Origin: Acidibrevibacterium fodinaquatile | GTDB taxonomy: Bacteria > Pseudomonadota > Alphaproteobacteria > Acetobacterales > Acetobacteraceae | Direction of reading: 5' to 3' | Length of the DNA stretch: 64,000 nucleotides | Assembly (NCBI RefSeq): GCF_003352165.1 | Contig: NZ_CP029176.1 | Coordinates: 3,479,501 to 3,543,500, forward strand | Part shown: one piece after another, positions 45,513-54,074 of the stretch | Layout of the letters: the number at the start of each line of letters is the position of its first letter | How positions within the stretch are numbered: position 1 is the first letter of the stretch | The notes under the pieces: generated by a model | The model's input: the letters and a program-made list of their open reading frames with translations, nothing else | Databases searched by the model: none | Told to the model about the DNA's origin: nothing | Translations under genes and position numbers: made by a program

Positions 45513-46507
45513 GGCATCCCCCCCCGCGCGCAGAGCGCCGCGATCGCCTCGAGAATGACCGCGGGCGGGGACAAGCCACTTTGCGGCGCAGACGCACGCT
45601 GAAAACGGAGCGCACCGATCATCGGGTCGAACATAATCGCATCCGTGTTAAGCCCGGGGGCCGCGGTGGGAATGACGATTTCGGCGTGAGCGGCAGCAGC
45701 CCTTTCCGGCGCGAGCACGGCGAGAAACATTCCCGCCGGAACGGCAGGGGCGCCATCGCCGATCCACAGTACGCCATCGGTTTCCTCGGCGGCGATCATG
45801 CGGGCGGCATCGAAGCGCCAAGGATCATGCTCAGCGCGGCCGCGCGCGAAACCAATACGTGTCGGAAACCCGCTTTTCCACGCCAGCGCCTGTGCGACGC
45901 CGGCGGCATTGCCGGGCGGCGGCATCGGCAAGCCAAAGCAGCGGGTGGTAGCATTGAGATCTTCGATGATCTGGCAAAGCATTTCGATCGCAAGCGGCGG
46001 TAGTTCGCCCGCCGACCAGCAGATAACGGCATACCGTGCCGCCTGCAGCGCCTGCGCGATCGCGGTAAGTTCGGCGGGGACGGAAACCCGCCGCCCGGTG
46101 AGGGTTGCGCGCAAACGCCCAAGCCGCAGCGCGAGATCCTCCCCCGTGAGGCGAAACACCGAGCGCGCGCGGCCGGGCGCGAAGGGTGGCGATGCCAGCG
46201 GAAAATCCGGCGGCGTCGCCCCCACCAGAACCACGCAATCGGCCATCGCGCGCGCTTCGAGCGGCGTCGTCACCAGCCAGCCGCCGCCGCGCATGACATC
46301 GAGATCGGCGAGCAGTGGCCCGCTTTCGCGATGATCGAGCACCGCGCCGAGGGTCTGCGCGAGATCATGCGCGGCTTCAGCGCCGGCGATGTCGGTCACG
46401 AGCCCGGCGATCAGCGGATTGGCGCAAGCGCTGAGGCGCGCCGCGATCGCCGCGATCGCCGCCTCGCCCGTCGCCTCGCGGCCAGCGATCCAGGCAGAGG
46501 CGGTCAC
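45506..46507 (-). CDS. fhcB: formyltransferase/hydrolase complex subunit B
   Basis: A 333-residue homologue of the molybdopterin subunit FwdB. It keeps the fold (AVICWSAGELPPLAIEMLCQ, AAAHAEIVIPTAAPGLNTDA) but shows no iron-sulfur cysteine cluster at the N-terminus. This agrees with the known loss of redox function in the bacterial Fhc complex. GTG 46507 overlaps the upstream pcd-like stop as GTGA. A much longer upstream open frame is a shadow. Confidence 0.9.
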   Translation of the reverse strand: MTASAWIAGREATGEAAIAAIAARLSACANPLIAGLVTDIAGAEAAHDLAQTLGAVLDHRESGPLLADLDVMRGGGWLVTTPLEARAMADCVVLVGATPPDFPLASPPFAPGRARSVFRLTGEDLALRLGRLRATLTGRRVSVPAELTAIAQALQAARYAVICWSAGELPPLAIEMLCQIIEDLNATTRCFGLPMPPPGNAAGVAQALAWKSGFPTRIGFARGRAEHDPWRFDAARMIAAEETDGVLWIGDGAPAVPAGMFLAVLAPERAAAAHAEIVIPTAAPGLNTDAIMFDPMIGALRFQRASAPQSGLSPPAVILEAIAALCARGGMPC

Positions 46508-46875
46508 GAAGCGGCCTGATCGTATTTGATGTAAGCAAAACGCGCGTCTTTCTCTGGCGTGCCCTCGAGCGGCGGGCCCGGCCGCCAGGTGATCACCTCC
46601 TCGATCTTGGCGGCGAGGGCGAAATCCTTGTCGGTAATGCCTTTCGCGGAATGGGTGCAAAGCCGCACTTCGACCCAGGCGTAGGAGGCGGTGATGTCGG
46701 GATGATGCCAGGCGGCTTCGGCGAGATGGCCGACAGTGTTGATCACCATCAGCGTTCCCTTCCAGGAATGGGTGCGAAAGGTGCGGCGAATCCAGCCTTT
46801 CTCGTAACGCCAATGCGGCAAATCGCGCGCGAGTCGGGCGATGATGTCCGGCTCGGCGTAAGCGGTCTCATCCAT
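46504..46875 (-). CDS. pterin-4a-carbinolamine dehydratase-like protein
   Basis: A 123-residue protein of the PCD/DCoH family. The core LPHWRYEKGWIRRTFRTHSW, then NTVGHLAEAAWHHPDITASY, VEVRLCTHSAKGITDKDFAL, contains the family motif [ED]-x-x-x-H-H-P-[DE]. ATG 46875 has AAGGA 9 bases upstream. It is the first gene of the fhc operon, which suggests a role with H4MPT or another pterin rather than in phenylalanine hydroxylation. Such PCD-like genes recur in methylotroph C1 clusters. Confidence 0.88.
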   Translation of the reverse strand: MDETAYAEPDIIARLARDLPHWRYEKGWIRRTFRTHSWKGTLMVINTVGHLAEAAWHHPDITASYAWVEVRLCTHSAKGITDKDFALAAKIEEVITWRPGPPLEGTPEKDARFAYIKYDQAAS

Positions 46876-46998
46876 ATCTGGTGTTCCTTGCCCCGGTTCC
46901 GTGCCCTCATCCGGTCCCTGCGGTTGCTCTCGCGGGGGCCGGTGTGGAATATGCGTCATCATGAGGTCGCATGACAACCACGCCGTCACGGCACGGCG

Positions 46999-47946
46999 AT
47001 GATGACTCGGGGGACGATCGTCGAGGTCACGACGACCGCGCGGCTCCATCTCGGGTTTTTCGATCTCGGCGACGGGCCCGGGCGGCGCTTCGGCAGCCTC
47101 GGCCTCGCGCTCGATGGTCCGCGGACGCGGCTTACGATTGGCTTTGCCGATCATACGATCGTCGATGGCGAGGAATGCGAACGGGCTCGGCGCTATCTCG
47201 CGACTTTGGTTGCAGCCCACGGGCTTTCGCGCCAGCATGCGCTCACCATTCAGGAGGCCATCCCGCCCCATGCCGGTCTCGGCTCGGGAACCCAGCTCGC
47301 GCTCGCGATCGGCGCCGGGCTGCGCGCGTTGCACGGCCTGCCCGCCGATCCGCGCCAGGATGCGGCATGGCTCGGGCGCGGCGCGCGTTCGGGCATCGGC
47401 ATCGCTCTGTTTGCGGCCGGCGGCGTTGCCGTCGATGGCGGGCGCGGTGATCGCGCGCAACCGCCGCCGCTGCTCGCGCGGCTTCCCGTCCCCGCCGATT
47501 GGCGGGTGATCTTGGTCCTCGATCGCGGGCGCGCCGGGCTTTCCGGTGCCGGCGAGGTCGCCGCCTTCGCGGCCCTGCCGGCGATGGCCGAGCCGGTTTC
47601 GGCGGCGCTGTGCCGGCTGGCGCTGATGGCGGCGCTGCCGGGCTTGGCCGAGGATGACATCGCGGCCTTTGGTGCCGCGATCACCCGCATGCAGGAAATT
47701 CTCGGCGACCATTTCGCACCCGCCCAAGGGGCGCGTTTCACCAGCCCGGCGGTGGCGGCAGCGCTCGGGCGATTGGCGGCGGCCGGGGCGGTCGGTATCG
47801 GGCAAAGCTCCTGGGGGCCGAGCGGCTTTGCCTTTGTGCGCGGCGATGCGGCAGCAGCCGCGCTTGCGGCCGAGGCAGCGGCGCCGGGGCTCGAAATCCA
47901 TGTCTGCCGCGCGCGGAACGAAGCCGCCGCCGTTTCCATCACCTGA
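46999..47946 (+). CDS. beta-ribofuranosylaminobenzene 5'-phosphate synthase
   Basis: A 315-residue GHMP-kinase-fold enzyme that condenses p-aminobenzoate (or p-hydroxybenzoate) with PRPP, a committed step of H4MPT synthesis (the orf4/MptG-type enzyme). It shows TTARLHLGFFDLGDGPGRRF, PPHAGLGSGTQLALAIGAGL (the GHMP phosphate loop) and GRGARSGIGIALFAAGGVAV. It is divergent from the pcd-fhc operon across a 123-bp promoter region and followed 15 bp later by mtdB. Confidence 0.93.
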   Translation: MMTRGTIVEVTTTARLHLGFFDLGDGPGRRFGSLGLALDGPRTRLTIGFADHTIVDGEECERARRYLATLVAAHGLSRQHALTIQEAIPPHAGLGSGTQLALAIGAGLRALHGLPADPRQDAAWLGRGARSGIGIALFAAGGVAVDGGRGDRAQPPPLLARLPVPADWRVILVLDRGRAGLSGAGEVAAFAALPAMAEPVSAALCRLALMAALPGLAEDDIAAFGAAITRMQEILGDHFAPAQGARFTSPAVAAALGRLAAAGAVGIGQSSWGPSGFAFVRGDAAAAALAAEAAAPGLEIHVCRARNEAAAVSIT

Positions 47947-47961
47947 GCGAGGAGCCTCATC

Positions 47962-48861
47962 ATGGCCGAAAAACACATTCTTCATCTTCTGAGCCCGCTC
48001 AAACACGCGAGCCCGTTTGACGTCCACATGGCGCTCGATGCCGGCTATGACGCGGTGCTGCCCTATACCGATGTCACGCTCGAGGATGTGACGCCGCTGG
48101 TCCAGGATGCGATCTTCTCGCGCCCGCCCAAGGCCGGGGTGCGCACCGGCATTTTCTTCGCCGGCAAGGATGCGCTCGGCGCCCTCGACATGATGGCGGC
48201 GGCGAAGGCGGCGATGGTGCCGCCTTTCGTCGTCTCGTTGTTCGCCGATCCCGCCGGCTCCTTCACCACTGCCGCGGCGATGGTGGCGCGGGCCGAAAAA
48301 TTGCTCAAAACCGCCCACGACGCGGAACTGGCCGGCCGGCGCGTGACGATTTTTGGCGCAACCGGCGTCGTCGGGTTCGCCGCGGGCGTGATCGCGGCCT
48401 TGAACGGCGCTGCCGTCACCTTGGTCGGTCATGACGGCGCGGCGCGGGTGGAGGCGTCGGCCGCCGAGATCAGCCGCCGCTTCAAGGTTGCGGTCGCGGC
48501 CGCCGATGGCAGCACGGAGGCACGCAAATCCGCCCTGGTCGCCGAGTCAGAGGTGGTGTTTTGCGCCGGCAAGGCGGGGGTGCAGATTCTTGCCGCAGCG
48601 CAAATTGCTGCAGCGCAAAATCTGCTCGTCGCCGCCGACGTCAATGCCGTTCCGCCGGCCGGGATCGAAGGGCTCGACGTCATGGCCGATGGCGCTCCGC
48701 TCGGCGCCGGCACGGCGCGCGGGCTCGGGGCGCTCGCCATCGGTCAGACCAAATATCAAACCGAGTTCGGCCTGTTTCGCCGCATGATCGAGGCGGAAAA
48801 GCCGGTCGCTTTCGATTTTCGCGACGCTTTCACGCTCGCCCGCGAGCTTGTCGCGGCCTAG
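47962..48861 (+). CDS. mtdB: NAD(P)-dependent methylene-H4MPT dehydrogenase
   Basis: A 299-residue dehydrogenase that oxidises methylene-H4MPT to methenyl-H4MPT. The N-terminal part HILHLLSPLKHASPFDVHMA, then DAGYDAVLPYTDV, is the MtdA/MtdB signature. The nucleotide-binding region is GRRVTIFGATGVVGFAAGVI. A good AGGAG precedes the ATG. The genomic setting inside the H4MPT cluster favours MtdB over the folate-linked MtdA. Confidence 0.93.
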   Translation: MAEKHILHLLSPLKHASPFDVHMALDAGYDAVLPYTDVTLEDVTPLVQDAIFSRPPKAGVRTGIFFAGKDALGALDMMAAAKAAMVPPFVVSLFADPAGSFTTAAAMVARAEKLLKTAHDAELAGRRVTIFGATGVVGFAAGVIAALNGAAVTLVGHDGAARVEASAAEISRRFKVAVAAADGSTEARKSALVAESEVVFCAGKAGVQILAAAQIAAAQNLLVAADVNAVPPAGIEGLDVMADGAPLGAGTARGLGALAIGQTKYQTEFGLFRRMIEAEKPVAFDFRDAFTLARELVAA

Positions 48862-48872
48862 CCGAGAGCGGC

Positions 48873-50018
48873 ATGGCGGGGCAGCAAGCGCGCGCGGTGT
48901 TGGTCGTCGGGCTCTCCGCCCGGGCGCTGGCGCTGGCGGCGCGGCGAGCGGGCCTCGCGCCTTATGCGATCGATCTCTTCGCCGATGCCGATACCAGGGC
49001 GCTGGCCGCGGCCTGGCGCCAAGTGCCGGGCGATGGCGCGGGCGGGCTCGACCCGGAGGCACTGGTTTGCGCTGCCGCCAGTCTCGAGCGCGCCGCCCAT
49101 GAGTCCGGCGACGTTTTGGCTGGCCTCATTTACGCGAGCGGCTTCGAAGCCGCGCCTGAAATTCTTGGTCGCCTTGGTGAACGCTGGCCGATCCTCGGCA
49201 ATCCGCCGGAAATCCTGGCGAAACTCAAAAATCCGCGCCGCTTTGCCGCCCTCTGCCGCGATGCCGGCATTCCCCACCCCGCGCCGCACTTCGCCGCAGC
49301 GCCCGACGCAGGTTGGCTCGAAAAGCGGATCGGTGGTGCCGGCGGCGGCCATATCCGCGCCACGCCGGCGGGCACCGCGCCGCGTCCCGGCCATTATCTT
49401 CAGCGCCGCTTGCCCGGAACACCGATTTCCGCTCTCTTCGTCGCCAATGGTCGCGAGGCGAGGCTGTGTTTTTTGAGTGCGCAATGGCCCGACCCGGGGC
49501 CAGCGGCACCATTTCGCTATGGCGGCGCGGTGCGTCCGGCGGCGATACCCCCGCAGATTGCAGCCGAGATGGAAGCGGCGATCCGCGCCCTGGTCAGAGC
49601 AACCGGCCTTGTCGGCCTCAACAGCGCCGATTTTTTGCTCGACCGCGACGCTGGAGACAAGGGTGACGGCTGGGCGCTGCTGGAGATCAACCCGCGTCCC
49701 GGCGCGACCCTCGATCTTGCGCCGCGCGCGGCACTCGGCTGGCATCTCGCAAGCCTGCGCGGCCGGCTGCCGCGGCGGCTCGGATTAGGGCGGCGGGCGG
49801 CGGCGGCGGCGATTTTTTATGCGTCTCGCCCGATCCGCGTCGATGGCGCCTTCACCTGGCCGGCTTGGACGATGGACCGGCCGATGCCGGGCGCGGAAAT
49901 CGCCGCCGGCGCCCCGTTATGTTCGCTCCGCGCCCGCGGCGCCAACCCCGAAGCCGCCCTTGCCTCTCTCGCCAAACGTCGGCAATGCCTCGCAACCCGC
50001 GTGGAGATCGCGCCATGA
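48873..50018 (+). CDS. ATP-grasp protein of the H4MPT cluster
   Basis: A 381-residue ATP-grasp enzyme. An N-terminal Rossmann-like domain (AVLVVGLSARALALAARRAG) leads to an ATP-grasp core with EKRIGGAGGGHIRATPA and the metal-binding end WALLEINPRPGATLDLAPRA. The family is a regular member of bacterial H4MPT clusters (comparable to the orf17-type gene of Methylobacterium, from memory) and probably forms an amide or peptide bond on a cofactor. The exact reaction is unknown. ATG 48873 lies 11 bp after mtdB; its stop overlaps the mch start as ATGA. Confidence 0.82.
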   Translation: MAGQQARAVLVVGLSARALALAARRAGLAPYAIDLFADADTRALAAAWRQVPGDGAGGLDPEALVCAAASLERAAHESGDVLAGLIYASGFEAAPEILGRLGERWPILGNPPEILAKLKNPRRFAALCRDAGIPHPAPHFAAAPDAGWLEKRIGGAGGGHIRATPAGTAPRPGHYLQRRLPGTPISALFVANGREARLCFLSAQWPDPGPAAPFRYGGAVRPAAIPPQIAAEMEAAIRALVRATGLVGLNSADFLLDRDAGDKGDGWALLEINPRPGATLDLAPRAALGWHLASLRGRLPRRLGLGRRAAAAAIFYASRPIRVDGAFTWPAWTMDRPMPGAEIAAGAPLCSLRARGANPEAALASLAKRRQCLATRVEIAP

Positions 50019-50968
50019 CCGCTTTGTTCAGCCTCAACCAGATGGCCTGGGATTTGTTTACCGCGCTCGAGCGCGATGCCGCCTTGCTGCGGCTTGGCGT
50101 TGCGCGCGGCGGGCTCGGCGAACGCCTGATCGATGCCGGCAGCCTCCATCCCGGCGGGATCGAGGCCGGGCGCCGCATCGCCGAAATCTGCATGGGCGGG
50201 CTCGGGCGGGTTGCGGTGACGACCGATGCGACCCTCGGGCGCTGGCCGTTGACGCTCACCGTCGCGTCCTCGCAGCCGGTGCTCGCTTGTCTTGCCAGCC
50301 AATATGCCGGCTGGAGCCTCCAGGACGGAAAATTCTTCGCCCTCGGCTCGGGGCCGGCGCGGGCGCTGGCGCGCAAGGAAGCCTTGTTTGCCGAACTCGA
50401 TTATCAGGATCGGGCGGAGCACGCGGTTCTCGTCCTCGAAAGCGCCAAGCCCCCGCCCGTCGCCATCATCGAGAAGGTCGCCGGCGATTGCGGCATCGCG
50501 CCCGACCAGCTCGGGGTGATCTTTGCCCCGACGCAAAGCCTCGCCGGCGCTAGCCAAGTGGTGGCGCGGGTGCTCGAGGTCGCGCTGCACAAGGCGCATG
50601 AACGTCATTTCCCGCTCGATCGCATCAAGGACGGCGTCGCCGCCGCCCCGCTCGCGCCGCCGCATCCGGATTTCGTCACCGCCATGGGCCGCACCAATGA
50701 CGCGATCATTTTCGGCGGTCGCGTCCATCTTTTTGTCACCGGACCGGAGGCGGAGGCCCGCGATCTCGCCGAACATTTGCCCTCCAGCACCTCGCGCGAT
50801 TACGGCAAGCCGTTTGCCGAGATCTTCCGCGCCGCCAAAGGGGATTTCTACGCGATCGACGGCGCGCTGTTCAGCCCCGCCATGGCGCAGGTGACGGCGC
50901 TCGAAACCGGCCGGACCTTTCATAGCGGCCAGGTCAACCCGATCGCGCTCGATGCCTCCTTTGCCTGA
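50015..50968 (+). CDS. mch: methenyl-H4MPT cyclohydrolase
   Basis: A 317-residue cyclohydrolase converting methenyl-H4MPT to formyl-H4MPT, feeding Fhc. Conserved segments are AGSLHPGGIEAGRRIAEICM, ASQPVLACLASQYAGWSL, FFALGSGPARALARKEALF and LPSSTSRDYGKPFAEIF. ATG 50015 overlaps the ATP-grasp stop by four bases. It is the last gene of the plus-strand H4MPT operon. Confidence 0.95.
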   Translation: MTALFSLNQMAWDLFTALERDAALLRLGVARGGLGERLIDAGSLHPGGIEAGRRIAEICMGGLGRVAVTTDATLGRWPLTLTVASSQPVLACLASQYAGWSLQDGKFFALGSGPARALARKEALFAELDYQDRAEHAVLVLESAKPPPVAIIEKVAGDCGIAPDQLGVIFAPTQSLAGASQVVARVLEVALHKAHERHFPLDRIKDGVAAAPLAPPHPDFVTAMGRTNDAIIFGGRVHLFVTGPEAEARDLAEHLPSSTSRDYGKPFAEIFRAAKGDFYAIDGALFSPAMAQVTALETGRTFHSGQVNPIALDASFA

Positions 50969-51072
50969 GCAACACGCGGCGCTGACGTCGGTTGCTTAAC
51001 AATTAGGCAAAATCGGCCGCGCCATGCGGCTGACTGCGCGCGGGGACGGTGCTCGCGCGCTCTGGCGGCGCA

Positions 51073-51088
51073 TGGCACGCCCGTTGCA
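51073..51088 (+). promoter_or_regulatory. sigma-54 promoter upstream of urtA
   Basis: TGGCACGCCCGTTGCA matches the consensus TGGCAC-N5-TTGCA exactly, with the GG and GC dinucleotides separated by 10 bases as RpoN requires. It lies 66 bp before the urtA ATG. About 45 bp upstream, TGC-N11-GCA around TTAACAATTAG is a weak inverted repeat that might bind an activator such as NtrC. Nitrogen control of urea uptake is a known pattern. Confidence 0.85.
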
Positions 51089-51153
51089 TTTTCCTCCTGT
51101 CGGTTTCGCATCGGCGGCTCAGCGTGGCCGCAGACACACAGGGAAGAAGAACG

Positions 51154-52488
51154 ATGGCAAAAAATGATATATCTCTCACGCGCCGGGGATTGGGCGGGTT
51201 CGGGATGGCGGCGCTGGCCGCGGCGACGCTCGGGGGCGTGACGAAGTTCGGCATTGCGTCGGCCAAGGCGGCGGAGAGCGGGCCGATCAAAATCGGCATC
51301 CTGCATTCGCTCTCCGGCACCATGGCGATCAGCGAAACCACGCTGAAAGACGTCATGCTGATGCTGATCGAGGAGCAGAACAAAAAGGGCGGCGTGCTCG
51401 GGCGGAAATTGGTGCCGGTGGTCGTCGATCCGGCATCGAACTGGCCGCTGTTCGCCGAGAAGGCGCGCGGACTTCTGACCACAGACAAATGCGCCGCGGT
51501 GTTCGGCTGCTGGACCAGCGTTTCGCGCAAATCCGTGCTGCCGGTCTTCGAGGAGCTGAACGGGCTGCTGTTTTATCCGGTGCAGTATGAAGGCCAGGAA
51601 TGCAGCCGCAACGTCATCTATACCGGCGCCGCGCCCAATCAGCAGGCGATCCCGGCGGTCGATTACCTGATGAAGGAGGACAAGGTCGAGCGCTGGGTTC
51701 TCGCCGGCACGGATTATGTCTATCCCCGTACCACCAATCAGATTCTCGAAGCCTATCTCAAGAGCAAGGGTGTCGCGGCGAGCGACATCATGATCAACTA
51801 CACGCCCTTCGGTCATTCCGACTGGCAGAACATCGTCGCGCAGATCAAGCAATTCGGCTCCGCGGGCAAGAAGACCGCCGTCGTCTCGACGATCAACGGC
51901 GATGCCAATGTGCCGTTCTACAAGGAACTCGGCAATCAGGGCATCAAGGCGACCGACATCCCCGTCGTCGCTTTCAGCGTCGGTGAGGAGGAACTCGCCG
52001 GCATGGACACCAAGCCGTTGGTCGGGCATCTCGCGGCGTGGAATTACTTCATGAGCGTCGATACGCCGGCGAACAAGGCGTTCATCAAGAAATGGCATGA
52101 TTTCATCAAGAATCCGAAGCGCACGACGAACGATCCGATGGAGGCGCACTATATCGGGTTCAATATGTGGGTCAAAGCAGTGCAGAAGGCCGGCACCACC
52201 GATACCAACGCGGTGATCGACGCGATCATCGGCGTTTCCGTCCCTAATCTTTCTGGTGGCTACTCGACCTTGATGGGCAATCATCACATCACCAAGCCGG
52301 TGCTGATCGGCGAAATCCAGGATGACGGTCAGTTCAACATCGTCTCACGGACCCCAGGCCTCGTGGTCGCGCAGGAATGGTCGCCCTATGTCGCCGAGAC
52401 CAAAGATTTGATCGGTGATTGGCGGCCGCCGCTCTCCTGCGGCAATTTCAACGTCAAAACCGGCAAATGTGGCGGCGCGAGCAAATAA
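51154..52488 (+). CDS. urtA: urea ABC transporter substrate-binding protein
   Basis: A 444-residue periplasmic protein of the UrtA/FmdD family. The signal peptide is Tat-type (LTRRGLGGFGMAALAAATLG). The mature start SGPIKIGILHSLSGTMAISE and the motifs FGCWTSVSRKSVLPVFEELN and LLFYPVQYEGQECS are diagnostic of UrtA. ATG 51154 has GGGAAGAAG upstream. It is the first gene after the sigma-54 promoter. Confidence 0.96.
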   Translation: MAKNDISLTRRGLGGFGMAALAAATLGGVTKFGIASAKAAESGPIKIGILHSLSGTMAISETTLKDVMLMLIEEQNKKGGVLGRKLVPVVVDPASNWPLFAEKARGLLTTDKCAAVFGCWTSVSRKSVLPVFEELNGLLFYPVQYEGQECSRNVIYTGAAPNQQAIPAVDYLMKEDKVERWVLAGTDYVYPRTTNQILEAYLKSKGVAASDIMINYTPFGHSDWQNIVAQIKQFGSAGKKTAVVSTINGDANVPFYKELGNQGIKATDIPVVAFSVGEEELAGMDTKPLVGHLAAWNYFMSVDTPANKAFIKKWHDFIKNPKRTTNDPMEAHYIGFNMWVKAVQKAGTTDTNAVIDAIIGVSVPNLSGGYSTLMGNHHITKPVLIGEIQDDGQFNIVSRTPGLVVAQEWSPYVAETKDLIGDWRPPLSCGNFNVKTGKCGGASK

Positions 52489-52493
52489 TCGTC

Positions 52494-54074
52494 ATGCGTT
52501 TCGCCATTCTGCTGCTTGGCCTCGTTGTCCTGCCTGCGCTTGCGCGGGCAGGAGAGCCGGCCGACGCCTTCGCCGCATTCTCCTCTGGCGATTACGACGC
52601 CATGGCGCAAGCGGTCGGTGTGCTCGCGACCTCCGCCGACCCTCACGCCACCGCGGTGATCGCCGCTTTGCGTGACGGTCGGCTTTTCGCAACCGAAGCG
52701 GGTGACCTTCTGATCCGCAACCCGGATGGCACCTTCACCAATGCGCAAACCGGGGCGCCGGTCAGCGCCGATGAGGATGATCTCAAGAAAATCCGCATGA
52801 ACAATGCCGTTCGCCGCGCCGTCGACACCGCGGAGGGCGGGATGCAGCTTTTCGCCGCCGATCCTTCGCAGCGACGCGCGGCGGCGCAAGCCCTATTCAC
52901 ATCACACGATCCGGCGACATTGCCGGCCTTATCGCGTGCTTTGGCGAAAGAGCCCGATCCTTCCGTGCGGGTTGCGATGGCGCAAGCGCAGGCGGCGGCG
53001 CTCTTGATGAGTGCTGACGCACCGGAGGCAGCGAAGCTGCAGGCGGTTGCCGTCATTCGCGCGCGTGGCGATCTCGAGGCGAGCGCGCTGCTCGCTTCGA
53101 TCCCGAGCCCGACGCCGGCGGTTGCCGCCGCCGCGCATAACGGCGTCATCGCCATTCAGCGTGTCCTGCAATTATGGGATGTGTTGGAGAGCGTGTTTTA
53201 CGGCCTCAGTCTCGGCTCGGTCTTGCTGCTCGCGGCGATTGGCCTTGCGATCACCTTTGGCGTCATGGGCGTGATCAACATGGCGCATGGCGAAATGGTG
53301 ATGATCGGCGCTTATGTGACCTTCGTCGTCCAAGCCGTCATCCGCGCCAACATGCCAAGCCTTTTTGGTGCGAGCGTAGTGATCGCGGTGCCGCTCGCCT
53401 TCCTCGTCGCGGGCGCCATCGGCATTGCGATCGAGCGTACGCTGATCCGGTTTCTCTATGGCCGGCCTTTGGAGACTTTGCTCGCGACCTGGGGCTTGAG
53501 TCTCGTTCTCCAGCAAGCGGTGCGCTCCTTGTTCGGCCCGACCAACCGCGAAGTCGGAACCCCTTCCTGGATGAGTGGGGCGGTGCCGCTCGGTGGGCTT
53601 ACCATCACCCTCAATCGCCTGACGATCATCATTTTTGCTTTCGCCGTGTTCACCGCATTGATGGCGCTGCTGCGCTATACCTCGCTCGGCCTCAAGATGC
53701 GCGCGGTGACACAGAACCGGGCGATGGCCGCGGCGATGGGCATTCGCACGCCATGGATCGACGCGCTCACCTTCGGGCTTGGCTCTGGCGTTGCCGGCAT
53801 GGCCGGGGTGGCCTTGACCCAGATCGACAATGTCAGCCCCAATCTCGGCCAGGGTTACATCATCGACAGTTTCATGGTGGTGGTGTTCGGCGGCGTCGGC
53901 AATCTCTGGGGAACTGCTCTCGGTGCCTTGCTGCTTGGTATCGTCAACAAGTTTCTTGAGCCTTTCGCCGGCGCCGTGCTCGGCAAGATCGCCGTTCTGG
54001 TGCTCGTCATCCTCTTCATTCAAAGGCGTCCGCGCGGCTTGTTCCCCCTCAAGGGCCGGGCGGCGGAAGCATGA
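52494..54074 (+). CDS. urtB: urea ABC transporter permease UrtB
   Basis: A 526-residue protein. A signal peptide (MRFAILLLGLVVLPALARA) and a periplasmic helical-repeat-like region of about 200 residues precede the LivH-type permease, which starts at LESVFYGLSLGSVLLLAAIG. This long N-terminal domain distinguishes UrtB from ordinary LivH. ATG 52494 lies 5 bp after urtA; an upstream in-frame start would overlap urtA without a signal peptide. Confidence 0.95.
   Translation: MRFAILLLGLVVLPALARAGEPADAFAAFSSGDYDAMAQAVGVLATSADPHATAVIAALRDGRLFATEAGDLLIRNPDGTFTNAQTGAPVSADEDDLKKIRMNNAVRRAVDTAEGGMQLFAADPSQRRAAAQALFTSHDPATLPALSRALAKEPDPSVRVAMAQAQAAALLMSADAPEAAKLQAVAVIRARGDLEASALLASIPSPTPAVAAAAHNGVIAIQRVLQLWDVLESVFYGLSLGSVLLLAAIGLAITFGVMGVINMAHGEMVMIGAYVTFVVQAVIRANMPSLFGASVVIAVPLAFLVAGAIGIAIERTLIRFLYGRPLETLLATWGLSLVLQQAVRSLFGPTNREVGTPSWMSGAVPLGGLTITLNRLTIIIFAFAVFTALMALLRYTSLGLKMRAVTQNRAMAAAMGIRTPWIDALTFGLGSGVAGMAGVALTQIDNVSPNLGQGYIIDSFMVVVFGGVGNLWGTALGALLLGIVNKFLEPFAGAVLGKIAVLVLVILFIQRRPRGLFPLKGRAAEA

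Noticed and set aside
46504-48432. 642-codon minus-strand open frame
   Set aside because: Only the last 123 codons (pcd-like) show family similarity. The rest is antisense to beta-RFAP synthase and mtdB.
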